The translations under genes were made by a program, and so were the position numbers. Under the pieces are notes generated by a model. The model worked only from the letters and a program-made list of their open reading frames with translations. It had not been told where the DNA came from and ran no database searches. From positions 62,001 through 126,000 of the forward strand of contig JBFXAF010000009.1 of the NCBI GenBank assembly GCA_050184585.1: a DNA stretch of 64,000 bases, in the 5' to 3' direction. Position 1 is the first letter of the stretch. The number at the start of each line of letters is the position of its first letter. This document shows, piece after piece, positions 27,501 to 35,913 of the stretch. This DNA comes from JBFXAF01 sp050184585. Its GTDB lineage: Bacteria; Pseudomonadota; Alphaproteobacteria; Rhizobiales; Rhizobiaceae.

Positions 27501-28712
27501 TCACGAACTGGACACCATGCGGCCCGGATTGAGGATACCCTTCGGGTCGAATTGTTCCTTGAGCCGTTTCGAGAGTGCGGCCAGCGCCGGCGGCTGCGGC
27601 TCGAACACGAGGTGCGACGCGCGCACCGCGGCCGGTGCGCGCACCAGCGTCGCATGGCCGCCGGCTTGCCGGACCAGCCGACGCACCACCTGCGCTTCCG
27701 CCTCACCGCCTTCCATGCGCAGCCACAAGAGCCCGCCCTGCCAGTCGTAGAACGCCATTGCCGGCGTCTCTCGCCGGATGCCCAGCGCCAGCTTCCAGCC
27801 TTCCGACGGCGCCACCGAGATGCGCCAGACCGGTTTGTCCGTGCCGTCCGCGAACGGCATGCAGTCGCGCACATCGCGCCAGATCGCTCTCGACCGCTCC
27901 CGCTCCATCTCCTCGACATGCGGCGCGCCGGCGAACAGCGCCTTGAGCATCGCGATGCGGGCGGCGACCGAAGGGCCGAACCCTTCGACGCGCAAGAGCG
28001 TGGCGGCATCGCTGCCCAGCCCGCCGCCAGCGATCGAATCGGCGACTCCCTCCGGCAGGTGGGCGGAACCAGAGACTTCCGCCGAAGATCCCATCGCCAA
28101 CGCCATGGCCGCCGCGGCCTGTTCGTCCTCCAGCTGGCGCAGCACGAACGTCGTCTCGGTCTCCGCTGCGGGCAGCACCTTGAAGGTCAGGTCCGTCACG
28201 ACCGCCAGCGTGCCCCAAGAGCCCGCCATGACCTTGGAGAGGTCGTAGCCGGTGACATTCTTGACGACCCGGCCGCCCGATTTGAAGACCTCGCCTCGCC
28301 CCGATACGGCGTGGACGCCGAGGATGTGGTCGCGCGCCGCGCCCGACTTGATGCGCCGCGGACCGGAAAGGTTCGCGGCAAGCGCGCCGCCGATCGTGCC
28401 TCGCCCGGGCTGGCCGCCGAGCAGCGGGCCGTAGTCGATAGGCTCGAAGGCGAGTTCCTGACCTCGCGAACCCAGCAGCGCTTCGATCTCGGCAAGCGGC
28501 GTACCGGCCTTCGATGAGAGCACCAGTTCCTCCGCTTCATAGAGCGTGACGCCGGAGAGGCGCGAGAGGTCCAGCGTGTGCGCGGCCTGGACCGGCGCTC
28601 CGATGCCGCGCTTCGTGCCATGGCCGAGGATTTCCAGCGGTTCCTCCTCGGCCACGGCCCACGCCACCGCGCCCAGCGCTTCCTTGGCATTCGTAGGAAC
28701 GAAGGCGGTCAC
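27501..28712 (-). CDS. glcE: Glycolate oxidase FAD-binding subunit GlcE
   Basis: A 403-residue FAD-linked subunit. It starts with a GTG (MTAFVPTNAKEALGAVAWA) nine bases after GGAG. The PP-loop-like LEILGHGTKRGIG and GRGTIGGALAANLSGPRRIKSGAARDHILGVHAVSGRGEVFKSGGRVVKNVTGYDLSKVMAGSWGT segment are the flavin-binding features of GlcE. A frame continues upstream to 28781 but has no homology. The start overlaps a possible 48-codon ORF by GTGA. Confidence 0.94.
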   Translation of the reverse strand: MTAFVPTNAKEALGAVAWAVAEEEPLEILGHGTKRGIGAPVQAAHTLDLSRLSGVTLYEAEELVLSSKAGTPLAEIEALLGSRGQELAFEPIDYGPLLGGQPGRGTIGGALAANLSGPRRIKSGAARDHILGVHAVSGRGEVFKSGGRVVKNVTGYDLSKVMAGSWGTLAVVTDLTFKVLPAAETETTFVLRQLEDEQAAAAMALAMGSSAEVSGSAHLPEGVADSIAGGGLGSDAATLLRVEGFGPSVAARIAMLKALFAGAPHVEEMERERSRAIWRDVRDCMPFADGTDKPVWRISVAPSEGWKLALGIRRETPAMAFYDWQGGLLWLRMEGGEAEAQVVRRLVRQAGGHATLVRAPAAVRASHLVFEPQPPALAALSKRLKEQFDPKGILNPGRMVSSS

Positions 28713-28855
28713 CGGGCCATCTCCGCGGAGCGGCGCCAGTCGCTCGTGATGTTCATGTCCGGCAGGGCAAGCACCGCCCAACGTTTCCGGCGCCGGAAGG
28801 CAAGTGTCGCCTTGTCTCTCGCAATCGCCTCCAGCGTCTCCCGTATCAAAAGCAC
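28709..28855 (-). CDS. Possible 48-residue ORF bridging glcD and glcE
   Basis: This short frame fills the gap between glcD and glcE exactly: a GTG start lies three bases past the glcD stop with GAGG eight bases upstream, and its TGA overlaps the glcE GTG as GTGA. The product is helical and basic (MLLIRETLEAIARDKATLAF, then RRRKRWAVLALPDMNITSDW). Perfect translational coupling on both sides favours a real gene; lack of a known family argues caution. Confidence 0.4.
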   Translation of the reverse strand: MLLIRETLEAIARDKATLAFRRRKRWAVLALPDMNITSDWRRSAEMAR

Positions 28856-28857
28856 AC

Positions 28858-30354
28858 TCAGAACCTCGGAATGTCCGGGAACGCCACCTGGCCGCGATGG
28901 ACGTGCATGCGGCCGAGCTCGGCGCAGCGCCTGAGCTGCGGGAAGACTTTGCCCGGATTGAGCAGATGATTGGGGTCGAAGGCGCATTTGACCCGCATCT
29001 GCTGGTCGAGGTCGGCTTCCGAGAACATCTCGGGCATCAAGTCGCGCTTCTCGACGCCGACGCCGTGTTCGCCAGTGAGCACGCCGCCAACCCTTACGCA
29101 GAGGCGCAGGATGTCGGCGCCGAAAGCCTCGGCCCGCTCGAGTTCGCCCGGCCGGTTGGCGTCGTAGAGGATGAGCGGGTGGAGGTTGCCGTCGCCCGCG
29201 TGGAACACGTTCGCGACCCGCAGCCCATATGTCTCCGACAGTTCCCGCATTCCGGCCAGGACCCTGGGCAGTTCCTTGCGCGGGATCGTTCCGTCCATGC
29301 AGTAATAGTCCGGCGAAATGCGGCCGACGGCCGGGAAGGCGGCCTTGCGGCCGGCCCAGAAGGACAGCCGCTCCTCCTCCGAGGTCGAGATACGGCAAAC
29401 CGTAGCCCCGTTTGCCCGAGCGATCGTCTCGACCCGGTCGATCAGGTGGTCGACCTCGACCCCGGGTCCATCGAGCTCGACGATCAGCAGGGCTTCGACA
29501 TCCAGCGGATAGCCCGCGCGCACGAAATCCTCGGCGGCGTGGATGGCGGGCCGGTCCATCATCTCCATCCCCCCAGGAATTATGCCGGCTCCGATGATGT
29601 CCGCCACGCACTGTCCGCCCTGTTCGCTGGTCGGGAAACCGAGGAGCAGGGCACGCGCGGTCTCCGGCTTGCGCAGGATGCGAACGGTGACCTCGGTGAC
29701 GACCCCGAGCAGCCCTTCCGAACCGGTCATGACGCCGAGCAGATCATAGCCTTCCGCGTCGAGGTGACGACCGCCGAGACGAATGACCTCGCCATTCATC
29801 AGCACCATCTCGATGCCGAGTACGTTGTTGGCAGTCAGACCGTATTTCAGGCAGTGAACGCCGCCGGAGTTCTCAGCCACGTTGCCGCCGATTGAGCACG
29901 CGATCTGCGACGACGGATCCGGCGCGTAATAGAACCCTTCCTGCTCGACCGCATGGGTGATGCCGAGATTCGTCACGCCCGGCTGCGCGACGACGCAGCG
30001 GTTGGGATAGTCGATCGACAGGATGCGGCTGAACCGGCTCATGACCAGCAGCACCGCATCCTCCAGCGGCAGCGCCCCGCCCGACAGCGACGTGCCCGAG
30101 CCTCGCGGCACCACCCGGATGTTGCGCTGGTCGCAATATTTCAGGATTCGCGCCACCTGACCGGTCGTCTCCGGCAGCACCACGACCAGCGGCAATTGCC
30201 GATAGGCGGTGAGGCCGTCCGTCTCGAAGGCCCGCATCTCGTTGATCGTGTCGACCACACCCTCGCCCGGCACGATCGTGCGCATATCGGCGACGATCTC
30301 GGCGCGCCGGCCGAGCGTGGCGGCGTCGGGTTTCGGCATGACGAGGCCGGACAT
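28858..30354 (-). CDS. glcD: Glycolate oxidase subunit GlcD (FAD-linked)
   Basis: A 498-residue FAD-linked oxidase of the vanillyl-alcohol oxidase fold. The flavin-contact region VVPRGSGTSLSGGALPLEDAVLLVMSRF, ACSIGGNVAENSGGVHCLKYGLTANNVLG, and the C-terminal VGGVLTGEHGVGVEKRDLM are diagnostic of GlcD and D-lactate dehydrogenases. It is the catalytic subunit that oxidises glycolate (to glyoxylate) and often D-lactate. First gene of the leftward operon, with a perfect palindromic operator candidate 16 bases upstream. Confidence 0.96.
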   Translation of the reverse strand: MSGLVMPKPDAATLGRRAEIVADMRTIVPGEGVVDTINEMRAFETDGLTAYRQLPLVVVLPETTGQVARILKYCDQRNIRVVPRGSGTSLSGGALPLEDAVLLVMSRFSRILSIDYPNRCVVAQPGVTNLGITHAVEQEGFYYAPDPSSQIACSIGGNVAENSGGVHCLKYGLTANNVLGIEMVLMNGEVIRLGGRHLDAEGYDLLGVMTGSEGLLGVVTEVTVRILRKPETARALLLGFPTSEQGGQCVADIIGAGIIPGGMEMMDRPAIHAAEDFVRAGYPLDVEALLIVELDGPGVEVDHLIDRVETIARANGATVCRISTSEEERLSFWAGRKAAFPAVGRISPDYYCMDGTIPRKELPRVLAGMRELSETYGLRVANVFHAGDGNLHPLILYDANRPGELERAEAFGADILRLCVRVGGVLTGEHGVGVEKRDLMPEMFSEADLDQQMRVKCAFDPNHLLNPGKVFPQLRRCAELGRMHVHRGQVAFPDIPRF

Positions 30355-30369
30355 GCGACCCTCCGAGAG

Positions 30370-30392
30370 ACTGGTAAAGCGACTTTACCAGT
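30370..30392. promoter_or_regulatory. Operator candidate upstream of glcD
   Basis: The perfect palindrome ACTGGTAAA-N5-TTTACCAGT lies in the divergent glcD-gntR gap. A near-copy lies 85 bases away in front of gntR, as expected for a FadR-type GntR repressor. Confidence 0.72.
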
Positions 30393-30454
30393 GGATGAGA
30401 CCCTTCGTAAACCCGCATGAAACCCTTAAGTCTCCAAATCCGGCCTGCCGCGCC

Positions 30455-30477
30455 ACTGGACAAAACAATTGACCAGT
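30455..30477. promoter_or_regulatory. Operator candidate upstream of gntR-lutABC
   Basis: ACTGGACAA-N5-TTGACCAGT has arms matching at eight of nine positions and shares the ACTGGNNAA-N5-TTNNCCAGT pattern with the site at 30370. It overlaps TTGACC (30469-30474), a probable -35 with TAGGTT at 30493 as -10, so binding would block gntR-lutABC transcription. Confidence 0.7.
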
Positions 30478-30513
30478 TGGACGGTCCGGCGCTAGGTTCT
30501 CGGCGAACGCGGA

Positions 30514-31323
30514 ATGTCGATCGAAGTGGGCGCAATCTTCTCACGCATCGAGCACACGCGCACGGCCGACGACGTCGCCGGGCAGATCGAGGGGCTGATC
30601 CTCGAAGGCGTGCTGCGCGCCGGCGATCGGTTGCCGGGGGAGCGCGACCTCGCACGCCAGTTCGACGTGTCACGGCCCATCCTGCGGGATGCGCTGAAGG
30701 AACTTGAGGCGCGTGGGCTCCTGGTGACGCGCCATGGGGGCGGCACCCATGTGGCCGACGTGACGGGGCAGGTCTTCTCGCCTCCCATAGTCGACCTGAT
30801 AGCGGCCCACCCCAAGGCCGCGACCGATTACCTGGAATACAGGCGCGAGATCGAGGCGGTCGCGGCCGAACTCGCTGCCCGCCGTGCGACCGTGGAGGAC
30901 CTTGCGCTGCTCGACCGGATCGTGGCGCGAATGGAGGAAGCGCATTCCGGCGGCGATTTCGAATCCGAGGCGGCGATCGACGTCGAGTTCCACAGCGCGA
31001 TCGGCGAGTGCGCGCACAACATCGTTCTCCTGCACACGTTGCGCGCCTGCTACAGGCTGCTCTCCGACGGAGTGTTCCATACCCGCTTCGCGATCTTCCG
31101 GTTGCCGGGCATGCGCGAGGCGCTGCTCGACCAGCACAAGTCGATCCACCGCGCGATCGTCGCGCGCGATGCCGCCAGCGCGCGGACGGCGGCGCAGACG
31201 CACATCGACGCCGTGACGCGCGCAATGGCCGAGGCCGAGCGATCCGGAGAGTGGCAGCGCGTGGCGCGGCTGAGATTGACCCAGCGATCGGGCAGCGAGA
31301 GCAAGGCGAAGGCGAATGCTTGA
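30514..31323 (+). CDS. GntR-family (FadR/FCD) regulator of the glc-lut locus
   Basis: A 269-residue regulator with an N-terminal winged helix (about residues 17-85: ADDVAGQIEGLILEGVLRAGDRLPGERDLARQFDVSRPILRDALKELEARGLL) and an FCD domain containing DVEFHSAIGECAHN. It resembles GlcC/LldR/PdhR-type sensors of glycolate, lactate or pyruvate. It sits between glcDEF and lutABC and its reading frame overlaps lutA by eight bases, so it is the first gene of the lut operon and probably represses both directions through the two palindromes. Confidence 0.93.
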   Translation: MSIEVGAIFSRIEHTRTADDVAGQIEGLILEGVLRAGDRLPGERDLARQFDVSRPILRDALKELEARGLLVTRHGGGTHVADVTGQVFSPPIVDLIAAHPKAATDYLEYRREIEAVAAELAARRATVEDLALLDRIVARMEEAHSGGDFESEAAIDVEFHSAIGECAHNIVLLHTLRACYRLLSDGVFHTRFAIFRLPGMREALLDQHKSIHRAIVARDAASARTAAQTHIDAVTRAMAEAERSGEWQRVARLRLTQRSGSESKAKANA

Positions 31324-32119
31324 ACAGGCGGAGACGGACGGCGGCAATCTGGAAACGGCCGGGGCTAAACCCCGCGTCGGCCTGTTCGTCACCTGCCTGG
31401 TCGACCTGTTCCGGCCGGCGGTCGGCTTCGCCTCGATCAAGCTGATCGAGGATGCCGGCTGTACGGTCGAGGTGCCGCTGGCCCAGACCTGCTGCGGGCA
31501 GCCGGCCTACAATTCCGGCGACCGCAAGGACGCCAGGGAGATCGCCAAGGGCACCATCCAGGCGTTCGAGGACTTCGACTATGTGGTCGCTCCGTCCGGG
31601 TCCTGCGCGGGGATGCTCAGGAAGCATTATCCGGCGTTGTTTCAGGGCGATGCGAAGTGGGAAGACCGGTCCATCGCCTTCTCGGCCAAGGTGCATGAAC
31701 TGGTGAGCTTCATCGCCGACGTGCGCGGAATGACCGACGTGCAGGCAAAGCTGAAGGCCACGGCGACCTATCACGATTCCTGTTCGGGCCTGCGCGAACT
31801 GGGGGTTCGCGAGCAGCCTCGCCGGCTGCTTCGGTCCGTCAAGGGACTGAAGCTTGTCGAGATGCGCGATCCCGACGTGTGTTGCGGCTTCGGGGGCACG
31901 TTCTGCGTGAAATACTCGGACATCTCGAACACGATCGTCGCGAAGAAGACAGAAAACATCGAGGCCTCGGGCGCGGAGACGCTGCTTGCCGGCGACCTCG
32001 GCTGCCTGATGAACATGGCCGGCAAGCTGAAACGCGCCGGATCGTCGGTGGAGGTCCGCCATGTCGCCGAGGTTCTGGCCGACATGGGCGACGAGGCGCC
32101 GATCGGGGGCAGGGGTTAG
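31316..32119 (+). CDS. lutA: Lactate utilization iron-sulfur protein LutA/LldE
   Basis: A 267-residue protein with two CCG domains, each a cysteine-rich ligand set for an iron-sulfur centre: FVTCLVDLFRPAVG ... QTCCGQPAYNSGD and YHDSCSGLRELG ... VCCGFGGTFCVKY. LutA with LutB and LutC oxidises L-lactate to pyruvate in bacteria lacking a flavin LldD. Its ATG overlaps the end of the gntR frame, implying translational coupling. Confidence 0.94.
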   Translation: MLEQAETDGGNLETAGAKPRVGLFVTCLVDLFRPAVGFASIKLIEDAGCTVEVPLAQTCCGQPAYNSGDRKDAREIAKGTIQAFEDFDYVVAPSGSCAGMLRKHYPALFQGDAKWEDRSIAFSAKVHELVSFIADVRGMTDVQAKLKATATYHDSCSGLRELGVREQPRRLLRSVKGLKLVEMRDPDVCCGFGGTFCVKYSDISNTIVAKKTENIEASGAETLLAGDLGCLMNMAGKLKRAGSSVEVRHVAEVLADMGDEAPIGGRG

Positions 32120-32121
32120 CG

Positions 32122-33555
32122 ATGCAGATAACCTCCCCCTCGTTCAAGGAGAACGCCGTCGAGGCGCTCGCGGACGGCCAGCTCCAGAAGGCGCTGGGCA
32201 ACGTGCGCGGCGGGTTCATCGACAAGCGCAAGAAGGCCGCCGACGCGCTGCCCGAATTCGACGCGCTGCGCGACAGTGCGAAAGCCATCAAGGATCACAC
32301 GCTCGCGCATCTCGACGTCTACCTCGAGGCCTATGAGGAACGCGTGACCGCCGCCGGCGGCAAGGTGCACTGGGCCGAGACGGCAGCCGACGCGCGGGGC
32401 ATCGTCCTCGATATCTGCCGCATGGCCAACGCCCGCACGGTGACCAAGGGCAAGTCGATGATCACGGAGGAGATCGGGCTGAACGATTTCCTGTCGGGCA
32501 TGGGCATCCGCCCGGTCGAGACCGATCTCGGCGAATACATCATCCAGTTGCGCAACGAGCATCCGAGCCACATCATCGCGCCGGCCGTGCATCTGAACGC
32601 GGAGCAGATCGAGGCCGACTTCCGCCGCGTGCATGACTACCTGCCGCCGCATCGTGACCTGTCGGAACCCGAGCAGCTTCTCGGTGAGGCGCGGCGGGTG
32701 CTCAGACCGGAATACTTCGCCGCCGACGTCGGCATCACCGGAGCGAACTTCCTGGTGGCCGAGACCGGCTCGTCCATCATCGTGACCAACGAGGGCAATG
32801 GCGACCTGACCCAGACGCTGGCGCGGGTCCACGTCGTGGTCGCCTCGATCGAGAAGGTCGTGCCGACGCTCGAGGACGCCTCGCAGATCATCCGCGTGCT
32901 GGCGCGCTCGGCGACCGGCCAGGAAATGAGCGTCTACACGACCGTGTCGACAGGGCCGCGCCGGACCGAGGATCCCGACGGGCCGGAGGAATACCACGTC
33001 ATCCTGCTCGACAATGGGCGGTCGTCTATGCTCGGCACCGAGTTCCAGGAGATGCTGCGCTGCATCCGCTGCGGCGCCTGCATGAACCACTGCCCCGTCT
33101 ATCATGCGGTCGGCGGACACGCCTATGGCTGGGTCTATCCTGGCCCGATGGGCGCAGTGCTCACCCCCTCGCTGATCGGGGTGGAAAAGGGCGGGCACCT
33201 GCCGAACGCATCCACCTTCTGCGGTCGATGCGAAAGCGTGTGCCCCATGCGAATCCCGCTGCCCAAGATGATGCGGCATTGGCGCGAGAAGGAGTTCGAG
33301 CGGGGGCTCAATCCCGCGACGCAGCGCTGGGGCCTGAAGTTCTGGGCCTTCTTCGCCAAACGGCCGATGCTCTACAGGGCGGCGGCCTCGATCGCGATTC
33401 CCGTGCTGAAGCTCTTCGACAAGCGAGGGGGGCGCTTTCGCTTCCTGCCGCTCGCCGGAGGGTGGACGCGCTATCGCGATCTGCCCGCGCCCGAGAGCCG
33501 CACCTTCATGCAGCAGATGCGCGACCGCGCGGTCGAGGCAAGGCAGGGCGCATGA
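32122..33555 (+). CDS. lutB: Lactate utilization iron-sulfur protein LutB/LldF
   Basis: A 477-residue protein with an N-terminal LUD domain (NARTVTKGKSMITEEIGLN; GITGANFLVAETGSSIIVTNEGNG) and a ferredoxin-like region with CIRCGACMNHCPVYHAVGG and CGRCESVCPMRIPL that can hold two 4Fe-4S clusters. It is the electron-carrying core of the LutABC complex. The start at MQITSPSFKENAVEAL, three bases after the lutA stop, is the family start although the frame is open far upstream. Confidence 0.95.
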   Translation: MQITSPSFKENAVEALADGQLQKALGNVRGGFIDKRKKAADALPEFDALRDSAKAIKDHTLAHLDVYLEAYEERVTAAGGKVHWAETAADARGIVLDICRMANARTVTKGKSMITEEIGLNDFLSGMGIRPVETDLGEYIIQLRNEHPSHIIAPAVHLNAEQIEADFRRVHDYLPPHRDLSEPEQLLGEARRVLRPEYFAADVGITGANFLVAETGSSIIVTNEGNGDLTQTLARVHVVVASIEKVVPTLEDASQIIRVLARSATGQEMSVYTTVSTGPRRTEDPDGPEEYHVILLDNGRSSMLGTEFQEMLRCIRCGACMNHCPVYHAVGGHAYGWVYPGPMGAVLTPSLIGVEKGGHLPNASTFCGRCESVCPMRIPLPKMMRHWREKEFERGLNPATQRWGLKFWAFFAKRPMLYRAAASIAIPVLKLFDKRGGRFRFLPLAGGWTRYRDLPAPESRTFMQQMRDRAVEARQGA

Positions 33556-34241
33556 AGAAGCCGGTGCTCAGCGGCCGCGAAGCCGTTCTGAAGAAGGTCC
33601 GCGCGGCGCTCGGCGTGACGCAGGGCGACGTCGTGCGGCGCGCCGCGGTCGAGGACCGCATTGCGCTTACGCCGCTCGGCGTCATGCCAGCGCGCGGCCA
33701 GCTTCCGCTGGTCGAACGCACCGAACTGTTCGTGAAGATGGCGCAGACGCTGGCTGCGACGGTCGACCGGGTGACAAAGCCCGAGGACGTGCCCAGGGCG
33801 ATCGTGGAGTATCTCAGACAGCGCAATCTGCCGGCGGCCGTGCGCATGGGCGACGACCGTCGCCTCCAGCGCATGCCGTGGTCGAGACATCGCGCCCTCG
33901 AGGTTCGGACCGGCCGCGCCGATCCCGACGACGAGGTCGGCGTGAGCCATGCGCTGCGCGCTATCGCCGAGACCGGGACGGTGGTGCTGGAGTCGGGTCC
34001 CGCCAATCCGACGACCGTCAACTTCCTGCCGGAGCATCACATCGTCGTTGTCGATGTCGAAGACATTGCCGGCGACATGGAGGCCGTCTTCGCCAAGGTA
34101 CGCAAGAAGCATGGCAAGGGCCGCATGCCGCGTGTGGTGAACCTGATTTCAGGACCGTCCCGATCAGGTGACGTCGAGCAGAAGATCGTGCTCGGCGCGC
34201 ACGGCCCGCGTGCGCTGCATTTGATCGTGGTAGGCGGCTGA
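33552..34241 (+). CDS. lutC: Lactate utilization protein LutC/LldG (LUD domain)
   Basis: A 229-residue LUD-domain protein without cysteine clusters. It begins MKKPVLSGREAVLKKVRAALGV and ends in the LUD core GVSHALRAIAETGTVVLESG ... LPEHHIVVVDVEDIAGDMEAVF and SGPSRSGDVEQKIVLGAHGPRALHLIVV. It completes the LutABC L-lactate oxidation complex. The ATG overlaps the lutB stop as ATGA. Confidence 0.94.
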   Translation: MKKPVLSGREAVLKKVRAALGVTQGDVVRRAAVEDRIALTPLGVMPARGQLPLVERTELFVKMAQTLAATVDRVTKPEDVPRAIVEYLRQRNLPAAVRMGDDRRLQRMPWSRHRALEVRTGRADPDDEVGVSHALRAIAETGTVVLESGPANPTTVNFLPEHHIVVVDVEDIAGDMEAVFAKVRKKHGKGRMPRVVNLISGPSRSGDVEQKIVLGAHGPRALHLIVVGG

Positions 34242-34246
34242 CGCCG

Positions 34247-34975
34247 TTGCCCGGCGTTCATTTCATCGATGCACGCGGCCCCGAAGGCGTGCGCCTCTAT
34301 GCCATCGGAGACATCCACGGCCGCCTCGACCTCCTCGAGGCGATGTATGAGAAGATCGAGGATGACCGCCGCGACGCCGCCGACTGGCGGATCGTCCATC
34401 TCGGTGACTATGTCGACCGTGGCCCCGATTCACGCGGTGTGATCGACGCGATCATCCGTGCCTCGGAAGGCGGCAAGGTGACGGCAATTGCCGGCAACCA
34501 CGACATCGCCTTTCTCGACTTCATTGCCACGCCGGATGCGCGCGGCCTGTTCGCGCGGTTCGGCGGCGATGCGACCGCGCGGTCCTACGGCGTCGAGATC
34601 GCCTTCGAGCCGCAGTGGCTCTTGAAGGATGGTCATCGCGCGCTGGTCGCGGCGGTCCCGGATGCGCATGTCGAGTTCCTGCAAGTGCTGAAGCTGTCGT
34701 TCGACGCAGGCTACTTCTTCTTCTGTCATGCCGGCATACGGCCGGGCGTCGAACTGGACCGCCAGGACGCCCAGGATCTCGTCTGGATCAGGGATGTGTT
34801 CCTGGGCCATCCGGGGTTGCACCCGAAGGTGATCGTGCACGGGCACACGCCCGCGGACGAGCCGGAGGTTCTGGCGAACCGCGTCAATGTGGACACCGGC
34901 GCCTATTTCAGCGGCGTGCTCACCGCGCTGGTGATTGACGGAGCCGAAAAGCGGCTGTTGCAGGCGAAGAGATAG
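34247..34975 (+). CDS. Serine/threonine-type metallophosphoesterase
   Basis: A 242-residue calcineurin-like phosphoesterase. All metal-binding blocks are present in order: AIGDIHGRLDLL, HLGDYVDRGPDSRGV, AIAGNHD, CHAGIRPGVELDRQD and VHGHTPADEPEV. This order and spacing match bacterial PrpA/PP1-like protein phosphatases and diadenosine-tetraphosphatase relatives; the substrate is not known. A TTG start six bases after the lutC stop suggests co-transcription with the lut operon. Confidence 0.88.
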   Translation: MPGVHFIDARGPEGVRLYAIGDIHGRLDLLEAMYEKIEDDRRDAADWRIVHLGDYVDRGPDSRGVIDAIIRASEGGKVTAIAGNHDIAFLDFIATPDARGLFARFGGDATARSYGVEIAFEPQWLLKDGHRALVAAVPDAHVEFLQVLKLSFDAGYFFFCHAGIRPGVELDRQDAQDLVWIRDVFLGHPGLHPKVIVHGHTPADEPEVLANRVNVDTGAYFSGVLTALVIDGAEKRLLQAKR

Positions 34976-34976
34976 G

Positions 34977-35852
34977 CTACCGCTGCCGGTCCATGCCCTG
35001 CAGGAACTGGTCGAAGATCGAGCCGACCGTCTTCTGGTAGTCGTCGCGCTGCTTGGCGCCCGTTTCGAACATGTCGCCGAACAGGTCGTCATAGGGCGTG
35101 CGGGCGCGTCCGCTCGGATTGTTGCGCGACGTCTTTCGTGGCGACGGCTCGGGTTGAGGCGCCGAGGCGCGGCCAGCCCCCATCATCTCCTCGAAGATGC
35201 GGCCGAGCGGGTTGTCCATCGGACCGGGCTGCTGGGTCTGGCGGCGAGGCTCGGGCTGTGGCTGGCCGCCGCCGAACATGCCCTCGAGGATCTTTCCGAA
35301 CGGGTTGTCGAGGGGGTTCGGCGCCTCCGCGGGCCGCTGCGGCATTCCGAAGCCGCCGCCCTGCCGCATCATCTGTTCGATGATGTCGCCGAGCGGGTTC
35401 GATCCGCCGCCAAAACCCGCGGCCTGCGCCTGATTCGTCGACTGCTTGAACAGCCCGCCCATGATCATGGCGGCAATCGCCGGCAGCATCTGCTTCAGCA
35501 CCTCCTGGCCTATGCCGGTCGCCTGCGCGGCCTGGGCGGTGACGGCGCGCGACAGCTCCTTGGAGCCGAACAGGTGCCCGAGGATGCCGTTGCCCTCCTG
35601 CATGCCGGCGGGGGTGAAGGCTGCGGCCGGGTTCTCGAAGTACTTTGCGTGCTGACCCGTCGACAGCGCCGACAGGAAGGAGCCGACGCCATAGGGGTCG
35701 GAGGCGTTGCGCTTGAGGCCCTCGCTGAAGGCCGGCAGCAGTGCTTCCAGTGCCAGCTGCGCCTGCTGCTGCGAAAGATTGAACTGCCTGGCCAGAAGGT
35801 CGACGCCGCCGCCGCTCTGCGCCTTCGTCATCATGTCGAACAGATTGAGCAC
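34977..35852 (-). CDS. DUF937 domain protein
   Basis: A 291-residue protein. Residues 1-150 form the all-helical DUF937 domain (MLNLFDMMTKAQSGGGVDLLARQFNLSQQQAQLALEALLPAFSEGLKR ... MLPAIAAMIMGGLFKQ). The rest is a low-complexity Gly/Pro/Met-rich tail made of degenerate repeats around NPLxxxFGxxxExMxGxG (FDPIEQMMRQGG, NPLDNPFGKILEGMFGGG, NPLGRIFEEMMGAGR, YDDLFGDMFETG), probably disordered with short amphipathic helices. Function unknown. Related YidB-type proteins have been linked to envelope or cell-size phenotypes. Confidence 0.87.
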   Translation of the reverse strand: MLNLFDMMTKAQSGGGVDLLARQFNLSQQQAQLALEALLPAFSEGLKRNASDPYGVGSFLSALSTGQHAKYFENPAAAFTPAGMQEGNGILGHLFGSKELSRAVTAQAAQATGIGQEVLKQMLPAIAAMIMGGLFKQSTNQAQAAGFGGGSNPLGDIIEQMMRQGGGFGMPQRPAEAPNPLDNPFGKILEGMFGGGQPQPEPRRQTQQPGPMDNPLGRIFEEMMGAGRASAPQPEPSPRKTSRNNPSGRARTPYDDLFGDMFETGAKQRDDYQKTVGSIFDQFLQGMDRQR

Positions 35853-35913
35853 GGCCGCCCTCCGTTGATGTGCCGGACAGGAAGCTAGCGCAAAGCGCGG
35901 TGCGCGAAAACGC

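Noticed and set aside
29873..32062. A long minus-strand frame over gntR-lutA and part of glcD
   Set aside because: It would cross the operator region and three recognisable genes; composition is typical of antisense GC shadow.
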